Notes: generated by a model from the letters alone, not told the origin. DNA of 64,000 bases from Parasphingorhabdus litoris DSM 22379 (GCF_020906275.1 NZ_CP086727.1:3546304-3610303), one strand, 5' to 3'; shown: positions 33,998 through 43,488, numbered from the stretch's first letter. Numbers and translations are program-made.

Positions 33998-35830
33998 ATG
34001 ACGGCTGACAAGATGATACGGATTGGCGGGGCCAGTGGCTTTTGGGGCGAGTCCGATATGGCTGTGCCGCAACTTCTGAAAGCGGCAGAGACTGGCAGCG
34101 GTCTGGATTATATTGTCTTCGATTATCTGGCGGAAATCACCATGTCGATCATGGCGCGGGCGCGGGCCAAAAATCCGGACCTGGGCTATGCGACGGATTT
34201 CGTCTCCGCGGTGATCAAACCGCATATTGGTGCCATTGCGAAACAGGGTATCAAGCTGATTTCCAACGCAGGCGGGACCAATCCTGTCGCATGCGCGGCA
34301 GCGGTGCAGGCGGTGATTGCAGATGCCGGACTGGATCTTAAAGTCGCCGTGGTGACGGGCGATGACCTTACATCCCGGGCAGCAGAATTTTCCAGTCGCC
34401 GCGAAATGTTTTCGGGCGAAGCATTTCCGGACCCGGAAAATATCGCCAGCATCAACGCCTATCTCGGCGCTTTTCCGATTGCAGCCGCGCTCGATCAGGG
34501 CGCGGATATTGTGATCACCGGCCGCTGTGTTGATAGTTCGGTGACATTGGGGGCCTGCATCCATGAATTTGGTTGGAGCCGTGATGACCTGAACCAGCTG
34601 GCGGGGGCAAGCCTGGCCGGGCACATATTGGAATGTGGGCCACAAGCGACCGGCGGCAATTTCACCGATTGGGAAAGTATTGCGGACAGCATGGACAATG
34701 CCGGTTATCCTATTGCGGAAATTTCCGGGGACGGCAGCTTCATCGCCACCAAGCCGGAAGGCACAGGCGGTATCGTCAATATCGGCACGGTCGGCGAGCA
34801 GATGCTCTATGAAATTGGCGATCCGCAAGCGTATATGTTGCCGGACGTGGTTTGCGATTTCAGCGCGGTGACTTTGGAGCAGCTGAGCGATAATCGCGTC
34901 GCCGTTTCCGATGCCATCGGTCATGCCGCGCCGGATAGCTACAAGACCTGTGCCACCTACTCCGATGGCTGGAAAATGGTCGCACCTTTTTTCTTCATCG
35001 GCATGGATGCGAAAAGAAAAGCGGAAAGCTTTGCCAAAAATGCACTGAAGCGGACACGGACCAAATTGCGCGCTTCCAATGCCGGTGATTTTGATGAGGT
35101 GCTGATTGAGACACTGGGCGACGATAGTCATTTCGGAGCGTTTGGGCAGGCTGCGGAAACCCGTGAACTGGTTCTGAAAATCGGCGTCAAACATCGCGAT
35201 CCCCAAGCAACCATGTTGCTGCTCAAGGAAGCAACTGGTATGGGCCTTGCGACGCCTCCCGGGCTGGCGCTGTTCGCTGGTGGGAGGCCTAAGCCCTCTC
35301 CGGTTGTACGGTTGTTTTCCTTGCTGGTACCTAAATCCGAAGTTTCTATTTCGGTGACGGTTGGCGATGGTAGCCAAGAATTTGCCGAAGCCAAGGGAGC
35401 AGCTTTTGATGCCGCATCTATCCAACGCCCTGATCCTCCTGCGCGTCCTGGCAACACAGAGCCGATGACAGAGGTGCCTCTGATCGCTCTTGCCTGGGGC
35501 CGGTCCGGAGACAAAGGTGACAAATCCAATATCGGCATCTTGCCGCGCGATCCCAAATTCGCGCCCTATATCTGGGCGGCGCTGAGCGAAGATATGGTGC
35601 GCGAACGCTTTGCCCATTTCCTGGCGAAACCCGAAGCATCGGACAGCGTGGAGCGTTTCTATATGCCCGGCACCGGCGCGATCAATTTTCTGCTCCATGA
35701 CATTCTCGGCGGCGGCGGGGTTGCATCCATGCGCAATGATCCGCAGGGTAAGAGCTATGCCCAGATCCTGCTCGCCGCTCCCGTTTCCATACCGCAATCA
35801 CTCCAATCTTCTTTGGCAAAGGCGCTTTGA
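33998..35830 (+). CDS. AtuA-family protein (DUF1446 with fused C-terminal domain)
   Basis: 610 residues from ATG 33998; AGGAGAG lies 8 nt upstream. The N-terminal domain (IGGASGFWGESDMAVPQLL... LDYIVFDYLAEITMSIMARARAKNPDLGYATDFVSAVI, DIVITGRCVDSSVTLGACIHEFGW) is DUF1446, as in AtuA of the Pseudomonas acyclic-terpene pathway; the biochemical role of AtuA is not settled. The last 110 residues (VPLIALAWGRSGDKGDKSNIGI, ERFYMPGTGAINFLLHDILGGGGVASMRNDPQGKSYAQILL) form the AtuA-like C-terminal domain, fused here. It opens an operon with both acyl-CoA carboxylase subunits, the context in which this family is usually found. Confidence 0.9.
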   Translation: MTADKMIRIGGASGFWGESDMAVPQLLKAAETGSGLDYIVFDYLAEITMSIMARARAKNPDLGYATDFVSAVIKPHIGAIAKQGIKLISNAGGTNPVACAAAVQAVIADAGLDLKVAVVTGDDLTSRAAEFSSRREMFSGEAFPDPENIASINAYLGAFPIAAALDQGADIVITGRCVDSSVTLGACIHEFGWSRDDLNQLAGASLAGHILECGPQATGGNFTDWESIADSMDNAGYPIAEISGDGSFIATKPEGTGGIVNIGTVGEQMLYEIGDPQAYMLPDVVCDFSAVTLEQLSDNRVAVSDAIGHAAPDSYKTCATYSDGWKMVAPFFFIGMDAKRKAESFAKNALKRTRTKLRASNAGDFDEVLIETLGDDSHFGAFGQAAETRELVLKIGVKHRDPQATMLLLKEATGMGLATPPGLALFAGGRPKPSPVVRLFSLLVPKSEVSISVTVGDGSQEFAEAKGAAFDAASIQRPDPPARPGNTEPMTEVPLIALAWGRSGDKGDKSNIGILPRDPKFAPYIWAALSEDMVRERFAHFLAKPEASDSVERFYMPGTGAINFLLHDILGGGGVASMRNDPQGKSYAQILLAAPVSIPQSLQSSLAKAL

Positions 35831-35832
35831 AC

Positions 35833-37455
35833 ATGCCCCAGTTTAAATCGAAAATATCCACCAGTTCCGAAAGCTTTGTCCAGAACCGCAAGGATATGCT
35901 GGCGCTGATTGAACAATTGCGCAGCCTGGAAGAGCGCGCCGTGGCGGCATCCGAAAAACGCCGCCCGACTTTTGAAAAACGTGGCCAGCTAACCCCGCAT
36001 GAACGGCTGATCCGGCTGCTCGATCCCGGCATGCCGTTTTTACAGCTTTATAATATGGCCAATTATCTGGTTGAGGATCCCAATCCCGACACCAGCATTC
36101 CTGGTGGCAGCGTTATTCTGGGCATAGGTTTTGTCAAAGGTGTGCGTTGCATGATCTGGGTCGATGATAGCGGTATTCGCGCGGGCGCGGCGACAACCGG
36201 CGGCTGGGATGCGTCAAAGGGCGCGCAAAAAATGGCGCAGGATTTGAAATTGCCCTTCATCCATCTCGTCGAGAGCGCGGGCGCGAACCTGATGGAATAT
36301 AAGGTTGAGCTATGGGCCTATGGTGGGATGCTGTTCCGCAATCTCGCCTGGCTGAGCGCGGCAGGTATCCCGACCATGGTCGTGCTGCACGGTCCTTCAA
36401 CCGCTGGCGGCGCTTATATGCCGGGCATGTCGGATTATGTGATTGGCGTGCGCGACAATGGCATGGCGGCCTTGGGCGGTGCGGCCTTGGTCCACGCGGC
36501 GACAGGCGAAGTGGCGGACGATCGTGAACTGGGTGGCACGGAAATGCACGCGAGTACCACCGGCACCGTCGAATATCTGGCGGATGATGATGCGCACGGT
36601 ATCGAGATTGCCCGCGACACGATGGGACGGATTGACTGGAACAAGAATACCGCGCCGATCCGGCAAAATGACTATGCAGAACCCGTCTATGATATTGACG
36701 AAATAGCGGGCATTGTGCCCACCGACTACACCATCCCCTATGATGTGCGCGAAGTCGCGGCGCGGATTGTCGATGGATCAGACTTTGAAGAATTTAAAAG
36801 CCGCTATGGGCCCGGCACCGTCTGTGTGCAGGCAAGCATCATGGGCCATGCGGTCGGTCTGATTGGGAATAATGGCCCGTTCGATCCCGAGGCCGCGGCC
36901 AAGGCTACCCACTTCTTCCAGCTTTGTGACCAGTCGGAACTGCCGATCATCTTCCTGAACAACACAACCGGCTATATTGTCGGCACGGAGTCCGAACATA
37001 AGGGCATGATCAAGCTGGGCAGCAAGATGATCCAGGCCGTGTCCAATGTGCGCGTGCCGAAACTCTCGCTCTATATTGGCGCAAGCTTTGGTGCAGGCAA
37101 TTACGGGATGAGCGGTGTGGCCTTTGAACCGGATTTTCTCTTCTCATGGCCCAATGCCAAAACCGGTGTGATGGCTGGGGCCTCCGCTGCGAATACCATG
37201 AGCCATGTCGCGAAGGTCCAGGCGCAGCGCAAAGGTATCGAGCCCGACGAAGAAGCCATTGCCAAACAGAACCAGCGCATCCGGGATATTTTTGAAGCGC
37301 AGGAAAGTGCTTTCTTCACTTCCGGGCGCGTACTCGACCATGGCGTGATCGACCCGCGGGATACGCGCAAGGTGCTTGGCTTTGCGCTGGAGACGATTTT
37401 TGAATCACAAAACCGCACGCTTCACCCCAATGCTTTCGGAGTGGCACGGATATGA
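35833..37455 (+). CDS. Acyl-CoA carboxylase carboxyltransferase subunit (geranyl-/methylcrotonyl-CoA type)
   Basis: 540 residues from ATG 35833; a TTG at 35827 overlapping the previous stop is an alternative start. Carboxyltransferase features: ERLIRLLDPGMPFLQLYNMANY, VLHGPSTAGGAYMPGMSDYVI, LGGAALVHAATGEVADDRELGGTEMHAS and, in the second half, NNTTGYIVGTESEHKGMIKLGSKMIQAV, GASFGAGNYGMSG and SWPNAKTGVMAG. The pattern fits beta subunits of 3-methylcrotonyl-CoA or geranyl-CoA carboxylase (AtuC/LiuB). The paired biotin subunit is 2 genes downstream. Context with AtuA favours a geranyl-CoA type, but specificity is not provable from sequence. Confidence 0.92.
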   Translation: MPQFKSKISTSSESFVQNRKDMLALIEQLRSLEERAVAASEKRRPTFEKRGQLTPHERLIRLLDPGMPFLQLYNMANYLVEDPNPDTSIPGGSVILGIGFVKGVRCMIWVDDSGIRAGAATTGGWDASKGAQKMAQDLKLPFIHLVESAGANLMEYKVELWAYGGMLFRNLAWLSAAGIPTMVVLHGPSTAGGAYMPGMSDYVIGVRDNGMAALGGAALVHAATGEVADDRELGGTEMHASTTGTVEYLADDDAHGIEIARDTMGRIDWNKNTAPIRQNDYAEPVYDIDEIAGIVPTDYTIPYDVREVAARIVDGSDFEEFKSRYGPGTVCVQASIMGHAVGLIGNNGPFDPEAAAKATHFFQLCDQSELPIIFLNNTTGYIVGTESEHKGMIKLGSKMIQAVSNVRVPKLSLYIGASFGAGNYGMSGVAFEPDFLFSWPNAKTGVMAGASAANTMSHVAKVQAQRKGIEPDEEAIAKQNQRIRDIFEAQESAFFTSGRVLDHGVIDPRDTRKVLGFALETIFESQNRTLHPNAFGVARI

Positions 37456-38264
37456 CCCAGCTCCCTGAAACCGAGACACTAAAACTGGAACTCAAACAAG
37501 GCTGGCTCACCATCTGGTTCAACCAGCCGGACAATCGCAATGCCCTGAGCGACGCCTTGGTGGCAGAATTAGCCTCTGTTTTAAAAGGCGTTCGTGATGA
37601 TCGTGCGGTCCGCGGCATCACCCTGCGCGGACGCGGCGGGGTGTTTTGTGCAGGGGCCGACCTGAAGAATTTCAAAGAGAATTTTCAGGCAAGTGGCAAC
37701 CGCGAAGCGACCATCACGATGTCGATGGGAGCGGCGGAAATATTCGACCTGGTCAACACCGCGCCGCAAGTGGTCATCGTGCTGATCGAGGGCGCGGCGA
37801 TGGCGGGCGGCTTTGGCCTGTCCTGCTGCGCCGACGTGGTCATCTGCGAATCCGGCGCCCGTTTTGCGATGACCGAAACAGCCATTGGCGTGACCCCGGC
37901 ACAGATATCGCCCTTTGTTATTCAAAAGCTTGGTTATGCAACCGGCCGCCGATTGATGCTGACCGCCGCGCGCTTTGACGGCACGCAGGCGCATGAACTG
38001 GGTTTTGCCGATTTCATTGCGGACGATGTGCCGGGATTGGAAGCCATCGAGATGCAGCTCAGAAAACAAGTACTCGGTGCTGCACCAGGCGCTGTGGCGG
38101 CCACCAAAGAATTGCTGGGCCAGATTGCCGGAAAACCGCGTGACGAGGTCATCCGCCTCGCCGCCGAGAATTTTGCCGACCGAATGGTCAGCGACGAAGC
38201 CAAAGAGGGCGTCGCCTCCTTCTTTGAAAAGCGCAAACCCAATTGGGTCGTGAAGCCGGAATAA
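37452..38264 (+). CDS. Enoyl-CoA hydratase/isomerase family protein
   Basis: 270 residues, crotonase fold. Oxyanion-hole motif RGRGGVFCAGADLKNF, core IEGAAMAGGFGLSCCADVVIC and active region FAMTETAIGVTPAQISPFVIQKLGYATGRRLML. Encoded by overlap (ATGA) with the carboxyltransferase, between the two carboxylase subunits, like atuE or liuC. In the terpene route this step hydrates isohexenylglutaconyl-CoA; in the leucine route it hydrates methylglutaconyl-CoA. Confidence 0.92.
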   Translation: MTQLPETETLKLELKQGWLTIWFNQPDNRNALSDALVAELASVLKGVRDDRAVRGITLRGRGGVFCAGADLKNFKENFQASGNREATITMSMGAAEIFDLVNTAPQVVIVLIEGAAMAGGFGLSCCADVVICESGARFAMTETAIGVTPAQISPFVIQKLGYATGRRLMLTAARFDGTQAHELGFADFIADDVPGLEAIEMQLRKQVLGAAPGAVAATKELLGQIAGKPRDEVIRLAAENFADRMVSDEAKEGVASFFEKRKPNWVVKPE

Positions 38265-38274
38265 GGAACCAGAG

Positions 38275-40287
38275 ATGACACAAATATCCACCCTCCTTGT
38301 TGCCAATCGCGGCGAAATTGCCTGCCGCGTCATGCGCACGGCCAAGGCGCAGGGCATCCGAACTGTAGCGGTCTATTCCGACGCCGACGCCGATGCGCCG
38401 CATGTTCGGCAAGCCGATGACGCAGTGCATATCGGTCCTGCACCGGTCAATGAATCCTACCTGCTGATTGACACGATCATACAGGCGGCGAAGGATAGCG
38501 GCGCGGACGCCATCCATCCCGGCTATGGTTTTCTGTCGGAAAATGCCGCTTTTTCGCAAGCCTGTGCCGACGCAAATATCATCTTTGTCGGACCGCCGGA
38601 GAAAGCCATTGATGTGATGGGTGACAAGGCACGATCCAAGCGTGCGATGATCGAGGCCGGTGTGCCTTGCGTCCCTGGCTATCAGGATGATGACCAGTCC
38701 GATGCCACATTGGTTGCCGAAGCCGCGAAAATTGGTGTGCCGCTGATGGTCAAGGCGGCCGCGGGCGGTGGTGGTCGCGGCATGCGCCTGGTCCATGATC
38801 AGGATGAGGTTCCCAATGCGATCAAACTCGCGCGATCGGAAGCGGAAAACGCTTTCGGAAACGGTGAACTGATCCTTGAAAAAGCGATTATCAAACCGCG
38901 CCATGTCGAGATTCAGGTTTTTGCCGACAGCCATGGCAACACTATCCATCTGGGCGAACGCGATTGCTCGGTTCAGCGGCGGCATCAAAAAGTTATTGAA
39001 GAAGCGCCCTGCCCGGTGATGACCGAAGAGCTTCGCGCCGAAATGGGTGCAGCAGCGGTGGAGGCCGCCCGCGCGGTCGACTATCGCGGCGCGGGTACGG
39101 TGGAATTTCTGCTCGATCAATCCGGCAGCTTCTACTTTCTCGAAATGAACACGCGGCTGCAGGTTGAACATCCAGTCACCGAAGAAATAACCGGCCTCGA
39201 TCTCGTCGCGCTGCAGCTCAAGGTTGCGCAAGGCGAACCACTGGGGGTCGCGCAGGATGATGTCACCCTTACCGGCCATGCGATGGAAGTGCGGCTCTAT
39301 GCCGAAGATCCTGCTGATGATTTCCTGCCCAGCACCGGTTATATCGACCTATGGCATCCTTCGGAAATGGCCCGCATCGATAGCGGCATCGCCACCGGCG
39401 GCGAAGTTTCTCCTTTCTATGACAGCATGGTCGCCAAGATCATCACCCACGGCGCAACCCGTGAAGATGCGCGGCGGCAAATGGTCAAAGCCTTGTCCCA
39501 GACTGCCCTGTTCGGTCCGAAAACCAATCGCGACTTCCTGATCGATGCACTCGGCAAACAGGATTTTATCGATGGTCAAGCGACGACCGCTTTCATCGCC
39601 GAAAATTATGGCGAAGAAGGCGTTGATCTCGGCGCCCATGACTTTGATGCTTTTGCCATTGCGGCGGTGCTGCAACATAAATTGCGCCAACAGGCGGCGC
39701 ATGGATTGGCCCTCAACGTCAATCCGGAAATGCTTGATTGGTCGACCAATGCCAACCTGCAAACCGTGACTCAATATGCGAGCCTTGGCGAAGCAACTGA
39801 CAGTGATGGCGCCATTCATGTGCATGTGAAACAGCCTGGCCATTATCATGTCGAAGGTGCTGGACAAGAGGTGCAGATTGCGCTGCTGGCCATCACCGGT
39901 GACACAGCGAAATTGCGGGTCAACGGTCGCACGGTCGATGCCATTTATCATTCGGGCGGTCGCAATCTGCATCTCGCGCTGCCGCAGCGATCGCTGTCGG
40001 TGACCGACATGACCGGCCTCAGCGCGATGGAAGATATGGCTGGCGGCGGCACGGTGGTTGCACCGATGCACGGACTATTACTTGAGATACTCGTCGAGCA
40101 AGGCGCGGCTGTGGCAAAAGGCGACAAGCTGGCGGTTTTGGAAGCGATGAAGATGCAACATGAGATTTTGGCGGAGATTGACGGCACCGTCGAAACCGTT
40201 GCGGCTGCCGCCGGAAACCAGATTGCGGCTGATGACCTGATCATGGAAATTACCGCTGATGAGGCGGGCGAAGAGGAAGACGCGTAA
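38275..40287 (+). CDS. Acyl-CoA carboxylase biotin carboxylase/biotin carrier subunit
   Basis: 670 residues. Biotin carboxylase domain (1-450): VANRGEIACRVMRTAKAQGIRTVAVYSDAD, HPGYGFLSENAAFSQAC, ATP-grasp loop VKAAAGGGGRGMR, ERDCSVQRRHQKVIEEAP, FLEMNTRLQVEHPVTE and the linker. The C-terminal 80 residues are the biotinyl domain with biotin-Lys in VLEAMKMQHEI. Partner of the carboxyltransferase two genes upstream (AtuF/LiuD-like). It uses ATP and bicarbonate to carboxylate biotin. The TAATG junction couples it to the next gene. Confidence 0.95.
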   Translation: MTQISTLLVANRGEIACRVMRTAKAQGIRTVAVYSDADADAPHVRQADDAVHIGPAPVNESYLLIDTIIQAAKDSGADAIHPGYGFLSENAAFSQACADANIIFVGPPEKAIDVMGDKARSKRAMIEAGVPCVPGYQDDDQSDATLVAEAAKIGVPLMVKAAAGGGGRGMRLVHDQDEVPNAIKLARSEAENAFGNGELILEKAIIKPRHVEIQVFADSHGNTIHLGERDCSVQRRHQKVIEEAPCPVMTEELRAEMGAAAVEAARAVDYRGAGTVEFLLDQSGSFYFLEMNTRLQVEHPVTEEITGLDLVALQLKVAQGEPLGVAQDDVTLTGHAMEVRLYAEDPADDFLPSTGYIDLWHPSEMARIDSGIATGGEVSPFYDSMVAKIITHGATREDARRQMVKALSQTALFGPKTNRDFLIDALGKQDFIDGQATTAFIAENYGEEGVDLGAHDFDAFAIAAVLQHKLRQQAAHGLALNVNPEMLDWSTNANLQTVTQYASLGEATDSDGAIHVHVKQPGHYHVEGAGQEVQIALLAITGDTAKLRVNGRTVDAIYHSGGRNLHLALPQRSLSVTDMTGLSAMEDMAGGGTVVAPMHGLLLEILVEQGAAVAKGDKLAVLEAMKMQHEILAEIDGTVETVAAAAGNQIAADDLIMEITADEAGEEEDA

Positions 40288-41429
40288 TGAAAAACCCGAT
40301 TTGCGACATGTTGGGAATTGAGTTCCCGCTCGTCGCGTTCAGCCATTGCCGCGATGTTGTCGCAGCCGTTTCGAAAGCAGGCGGCATGGGGGTTTTTGGC
40401 GGCGTCAACTGCACGCCCGAAACGCTTGAAGAGGAACTGAGCTGGATTGACGATCATGTCGATGGCAAGCCTTATGGCCTCGACATCATCGTGCCCAACA
40501 AGGTTGAGGGCAAAGGCGAGCAGATCGATGTCGACACCACGCTGGCCATGATTCCCGATAAACATAAGCAATTTTCCAAAGACATAATGGCGCGTCATGG
40601 CGTCGATCCCGGTGATCTCGAAGAGCTTCGCCGGGAACATGCTGTCGGTGCAGACAATCTGCGCGGCGGCAATGCGGGTGCCTTGCTGGAAGTGGCCTTT
40701 CGGCATCCGATCAAGCTGATCGCCAATGCGCTTGGTATTCCGCCGCAGGTCATGACCGATATGGGCCGGGAACATGGCGTACCGGTCGCCGCGCTTATCG
40801 GCACCAAGGAACATGCGATGAGTCAGGTCGCCGCTGGCGTCGATATCCTGATCGCGGTGGGCGGCGAAGCGGGCGGTCATACCGGCGATGTTGCAACCAT
40901 GGTGCTGATCCCAGAAGTCTGCAATGCCTTGCGCGATATTGGTGATGATACACCGGTGCTGGCTGCGGGCGGTATCGCCACCGGATCGCAGATGGCCGCC
41001 GCTATGGCCATGGGCGCAAGCGGTGTGTGGTGCGGCTCGGTCTGGCTGACCACGGCAGAGGCAGAGACCAACCCGGTCGTGAAAGAAAAAATGCTCAGCG
41101 CCACATCGCGCGATACGGTACGGGCACGCTCCCGCACCGGTAAGCCGTCGCGGCAATTGCGGTCGCCCTGGACCGATGCCTGGGAAGCGGAAGACGCACC
41201 CAATCCGTTGCCTATGCCTTTGCAATCATTAGTGGCAGAACCACCGCTCCGCTCCATCGACAAATTGAGTCAGGGCGACAATCAGGGCGCAAAAGATCTG
41301 GCAACCTATTGGGTTGGCCAAGGCGTCGGCCTGATGAACCAGCCAATGTCCACCGCGCAGGTTGTCCAAGGATTCAAGGAAGATTTTATCGCTGCCTATG
41401 AAAGGCTTGCCGCCAATCTGGAAGAATGA
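40287..41429 (+). CDS. Nitronate-monooxygenase-family FMN protein
   Basis: 380 residues, TIM-barrel FMN protein of the NMO/2-nitropropane dioxygenase family. It starts with PLVAFSHCRDVVAAVSKAGGMGVFGGVN, has the hallmark ILIAVGGEAGGHTGDVATMVLIPEV (FMN site with GGH), GGIATGSQMAAAMAMGASGVWCGSVWL and RTGKPSRQL. The same superfamily contains FabK (enoyl-ACP reductase) and IpdC of steroid ring degradation, both acting on unsaturated acyl thioesters. Because it overlaps the biotin subunit gene (TAATG) and precedes a CoA-transferase, an acyl-CoA reductase or oxidase role is more plausible than true nitronate oxidation. This is inference. Confidence 0.88.
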   Translation: MKNPICDMLGIEFPLVAFSHCRDVVAAVSKAGGMGVFGGVNCTPETLEEELSWIDDHVDGKPYGLDIIVPNKVEGKGEQIDVDTTLAMIPDKHKQFSKDIMARHGVDPGDLEELRREHAVGADNLRGGNAGALLEVAFRHPIKLIANALGIPPQVMTDMGREHGVPVAALIGTKEHAMSQVAAGVDILIAVGGEAGGHTGDVATMVLIPEVCNALRDIGDDTPVLAAGGIATGSQMAAAMAMGASGVWCGSVWLTTAEAETNPVVKEKMLSATSRDTVRARSRTGKPSRQLRSPWTDAWEAEDAPNPLPMPLQSLVAEPPLRSIDKLSQGDNQGAKDLATYWVGQGVGLMNQPMSTAQVVQGFKEDFIAAYERLAANLEE

Positions 41430-41442
41430 ACCGGGAGACAAT

Positions 41443-42597
41443 ATGGCAGAGGTGACAGCACAACAACCGCTGGCCGGGATCAAGGTCGTGGAATTTTCGA
41501 CGATGATTACCGCGTCCCTCGCCACGATGATGTTCGCGCAGCAAGGGGCGGACGTCATCAAGGTGGAGCCACCCGGCATTGGTGATCCGATGCGCTGGCT
41601 CGGCAGCCGCAAGGAAAGCATCTCCGGCCTGTTCAACAATTGCAATCGTGCCAAGCGCTCGATCACACTGGACCTGAAAACCGAAGAAGGCGTCGCCACG
41701 GCCCGCAAGCTGTGCCTTGATGCCGATATTGTCATCCACAATTATCGCCCCGGTGTGATGCAGCGACTGGGCCTCGACAGTGAAAGTCTGCGCGCCGAAA
41801 AACCAGCTTTGATCTACTGCGCCATTACCGGCTTTGGCCGCGATGGACCGATGGCGGATCGCCCCGCCTATGATCATGTCATGCAGGCCATGGCCGGTTT
41901 TATGGGAACGCAGGGTCACCCCGACGGTTTTGCCTATGTGAAGACTTTGCTGTGTGACAAGCTGACCGCCTATACCGCAGCCCAAGCCATAACGGCGGCG
42001 TTATTTGCGCGCGAGCGCAACAGCGAAGGACAGCATATAGATCTGTCGATGCTGGCGAGCTGCATTGCTTTTCTGTGGCCCGACGGCGGCATGCACCTGA
42101 CCTTGATGGACGAAGATGCGATCCATGCTGCACCCTTTGCCGACTATTATCAGATGCCGCTGCGCACCACTGACGGCGCCATTGCCTATGCCGCAATGAG
42201 TGACGAGCATTGGCAAGTCGTGTTTGAAATGGTTGGCCGCGAAGATCTGAAGTCGGAAGAAAAATACCAAGGTCTCGAAAATCGTAGCATGCATATGGCC
42301 GAGCTTGCGCAAATTGTTTCCAGCGAACCGCCGCGCCATGATACCGATACGATGATTGCGGGCCTGACCAAAGGCGATGTGCCGGCTGCGCCTTGTTTGC
42401 GCCTCGACGATGTGAAATCACATGCGCAGATCGTGGCCATTGAAGCGTTTGAAGAACAGGATCATCCGCTGCTCGGCACCATCCATAATGCTGCGTCACC
42501 GGTGCATATCAATGGCCAGAAACTGCCCGCTACGGGACCGAGCCCGGCATTGGGCGAGCATAGCGAAGAAATATTGCAGGACATAGGAACCAAATAA
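41443..42597 (+). CDS. Class III CoA-transferase (CaiB/BaiF family)
   Basis: 384 residues from ATG 41443, with GGGAGA upstream. N-terminal VVEFSTMITASLATMMFAQQGADVIKVEPPGIGDPMRW, then YIAITGFGRDGPMADRPAYDHVMQAMAGFMG-like YCAITGFGRDGPMADRPAYDHVMQ and KLTAYTAAQAITAALFARERNSEGQHIDLSMLASCIAF, all typical of CaiB/BaiF. Family III enzymes move CoA between carboxylates; racemase-type members also exist. After SM the usual acidic residue of the catalytic loop is replaced by Leu-Ala, so a standard aspartyl-CoA mechanism should be checked. The TAATG junction couples it to the next gene. Confidence 0.9.
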   Translation: MAEVTAQQPLAGIKVVEFSTMITASLATMMFAQQGADVIKVEPPGIGDPMRWLGSRKESISGLFNNCNRAKRSITLDLKTEEGVATARKLCLDADIVIHNYRPGVMQRLGLDSESLRAEKPALIYCAITGFGRDGPMADRPAYDHVMQAMAGFMGTQGHPDGFAYVKTLLCDKLTAYTAAQAITAALFARERNSEGQHIDLSMLASCIAFLWPDGGMHLTLMDEDAIHAAPFADYYQMPLRTTDGAIAYAAMSDEHWQVVFEMVGREDLKSEEKYQGLENRSMHMAELAQIVSSEPPRHDTDTMIAGLTKGDVPAAPCLRLDDVKSHAQIVAIEAFEEQDHPLLGTIHNAASPVHINGQKLPATGPSPALGEHSEEILQDIGTK

Positions 42598-43415
42598 TGA
42601 TGGAGCAAGCACAGGATTTTCTCGACGAAAGCGAAGCGATATACGCGCTCGTCAAAGATCTTTCCGACGAGCAGATGGAGCAGGAAACCGGATTCAAGCA
42701 ATGGACGATCAATGCGATACTCCGGCACCTGCATATCTGGAACATGGCGGCCTATTGGTCACTGACAGCGCCGGAAAAATTCCATGGCTTTTTCAAAGAG
42801 GCGATGGGCGCAATGAAAGAGAACGCGAAAAAGGGCCAGACGTCGATGCGCTTTTTTGAAGCGGATTATCTCGACAACTTGTCCGGTGCTGCGCTGGTGA
42901 AAACCTGGCGCGAATTCTATCAGAAAATGGCACCGGAATTTGGCGCCGCCGATCCCGCCATGCGGGTCGAATGGGCCGGTCCGTCGATGAGTGTGCGCTC
43001 CTCCATAACCGCGCGGCTGATGGAAAACTGGTCCCATGCGCAGGCCATTTATGATGTGCTGGGCCTGAAACGCGAAAATGCGGATCGCATCCGCAACATC
43101 GTGATGATCGGCCTCAACACCTATGGCTGGACGTTCAAAGTCAATGGCGAAGAAGCGCCGGAGCCTGTGCCCTATCTCAAGCTGACCGCCCCTTCCGGTG
43201 CAGTCTGGGACTATGGGGAAGAAAGCGCGGAAGAGCGGATTGAAGGACTGGCCGAAGAGTTTTGCCAGGTCGTCACACAGACCCGTAATATCGCGGACAC
43301 CAGCTTGAAGGTGACGGGGCCCAATGCGACCCGCTGGATGGCCATTGCGCAATGTTTCGCCGGCGGTGCAGAAAAACCACCCGCTCCAGGCACGCGTTCT
43401 ATCAAAACGGGATAA
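42597..43415 (+). CDS. TIGR03084-type protein (DinB/maleylpyruvate-isomerase-like fold)
   Basis: 272 residues. The N-terminal DinB-like bundle has ETGFKQWTINAILRHLHIWNMAAYWSLT (His metal ligands) and SVRSSITARLMENWSHAQAIYDVLG (second ligand set), and the C-terminal half has VPYLKLTAPSGAVWDYGEE. It resembles the TIGR03084 family, widespread in actinobacteria and some proteobacteria and often beside acyl-CoA genes; function unknown. DinB-fold relatives use mycothiol, bacillithiol or glutathione, or act as metal-dependent isomerases. Coupled (TAATG) to the CoA-transferase, ending 73 nt before the acyl-CoA synthetase gene. Confidence 0.82.
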   Translation: MMEQAQDFLDESEAIYALVKDLSDEQMEQETGFKQWTINAILRHLHIWNMAAYWSLTAPEKFHGFFKEAMGAMKENAKKGQTSMRFFEADYLDNLSGAALVKTWREFYQKMAPEFGAADPAMRVEWAGPSMSVRSSITARLMENWSHAQAIYDVLGLKRENADRIRNIVMIGLNTYGWTFKVNGEEAPEPVPYLKLTAPSGAVWDYGEESAEERIEGLAEEFCQVVTQTRNIADTSLKVTGPNATRWMAIAQCFAGGAEKPPAPGTRSIKTG

Positions 43416-43488
43416 TTAAATCTATCGCGTCTATCTATTGTGAATCGGCTTTTTCTGATTATGTTCAAAAGAAAAAGGAGAGATTCGC

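Noticed and set aside
33920..35797. 625-codon open frame on the minus strand opposite the AtuA-family gene
   Set aside because: Antisense shadow: no ribosome site, composition unlike real proteins, and the plus strand is a confident gene.
39948..41225. 425-codon minus-strand frame opposite the biotin carboxylase and flavoprotein genes
   Set aside because: Spans two coupled plus-strand genes; the translated product has no domain.
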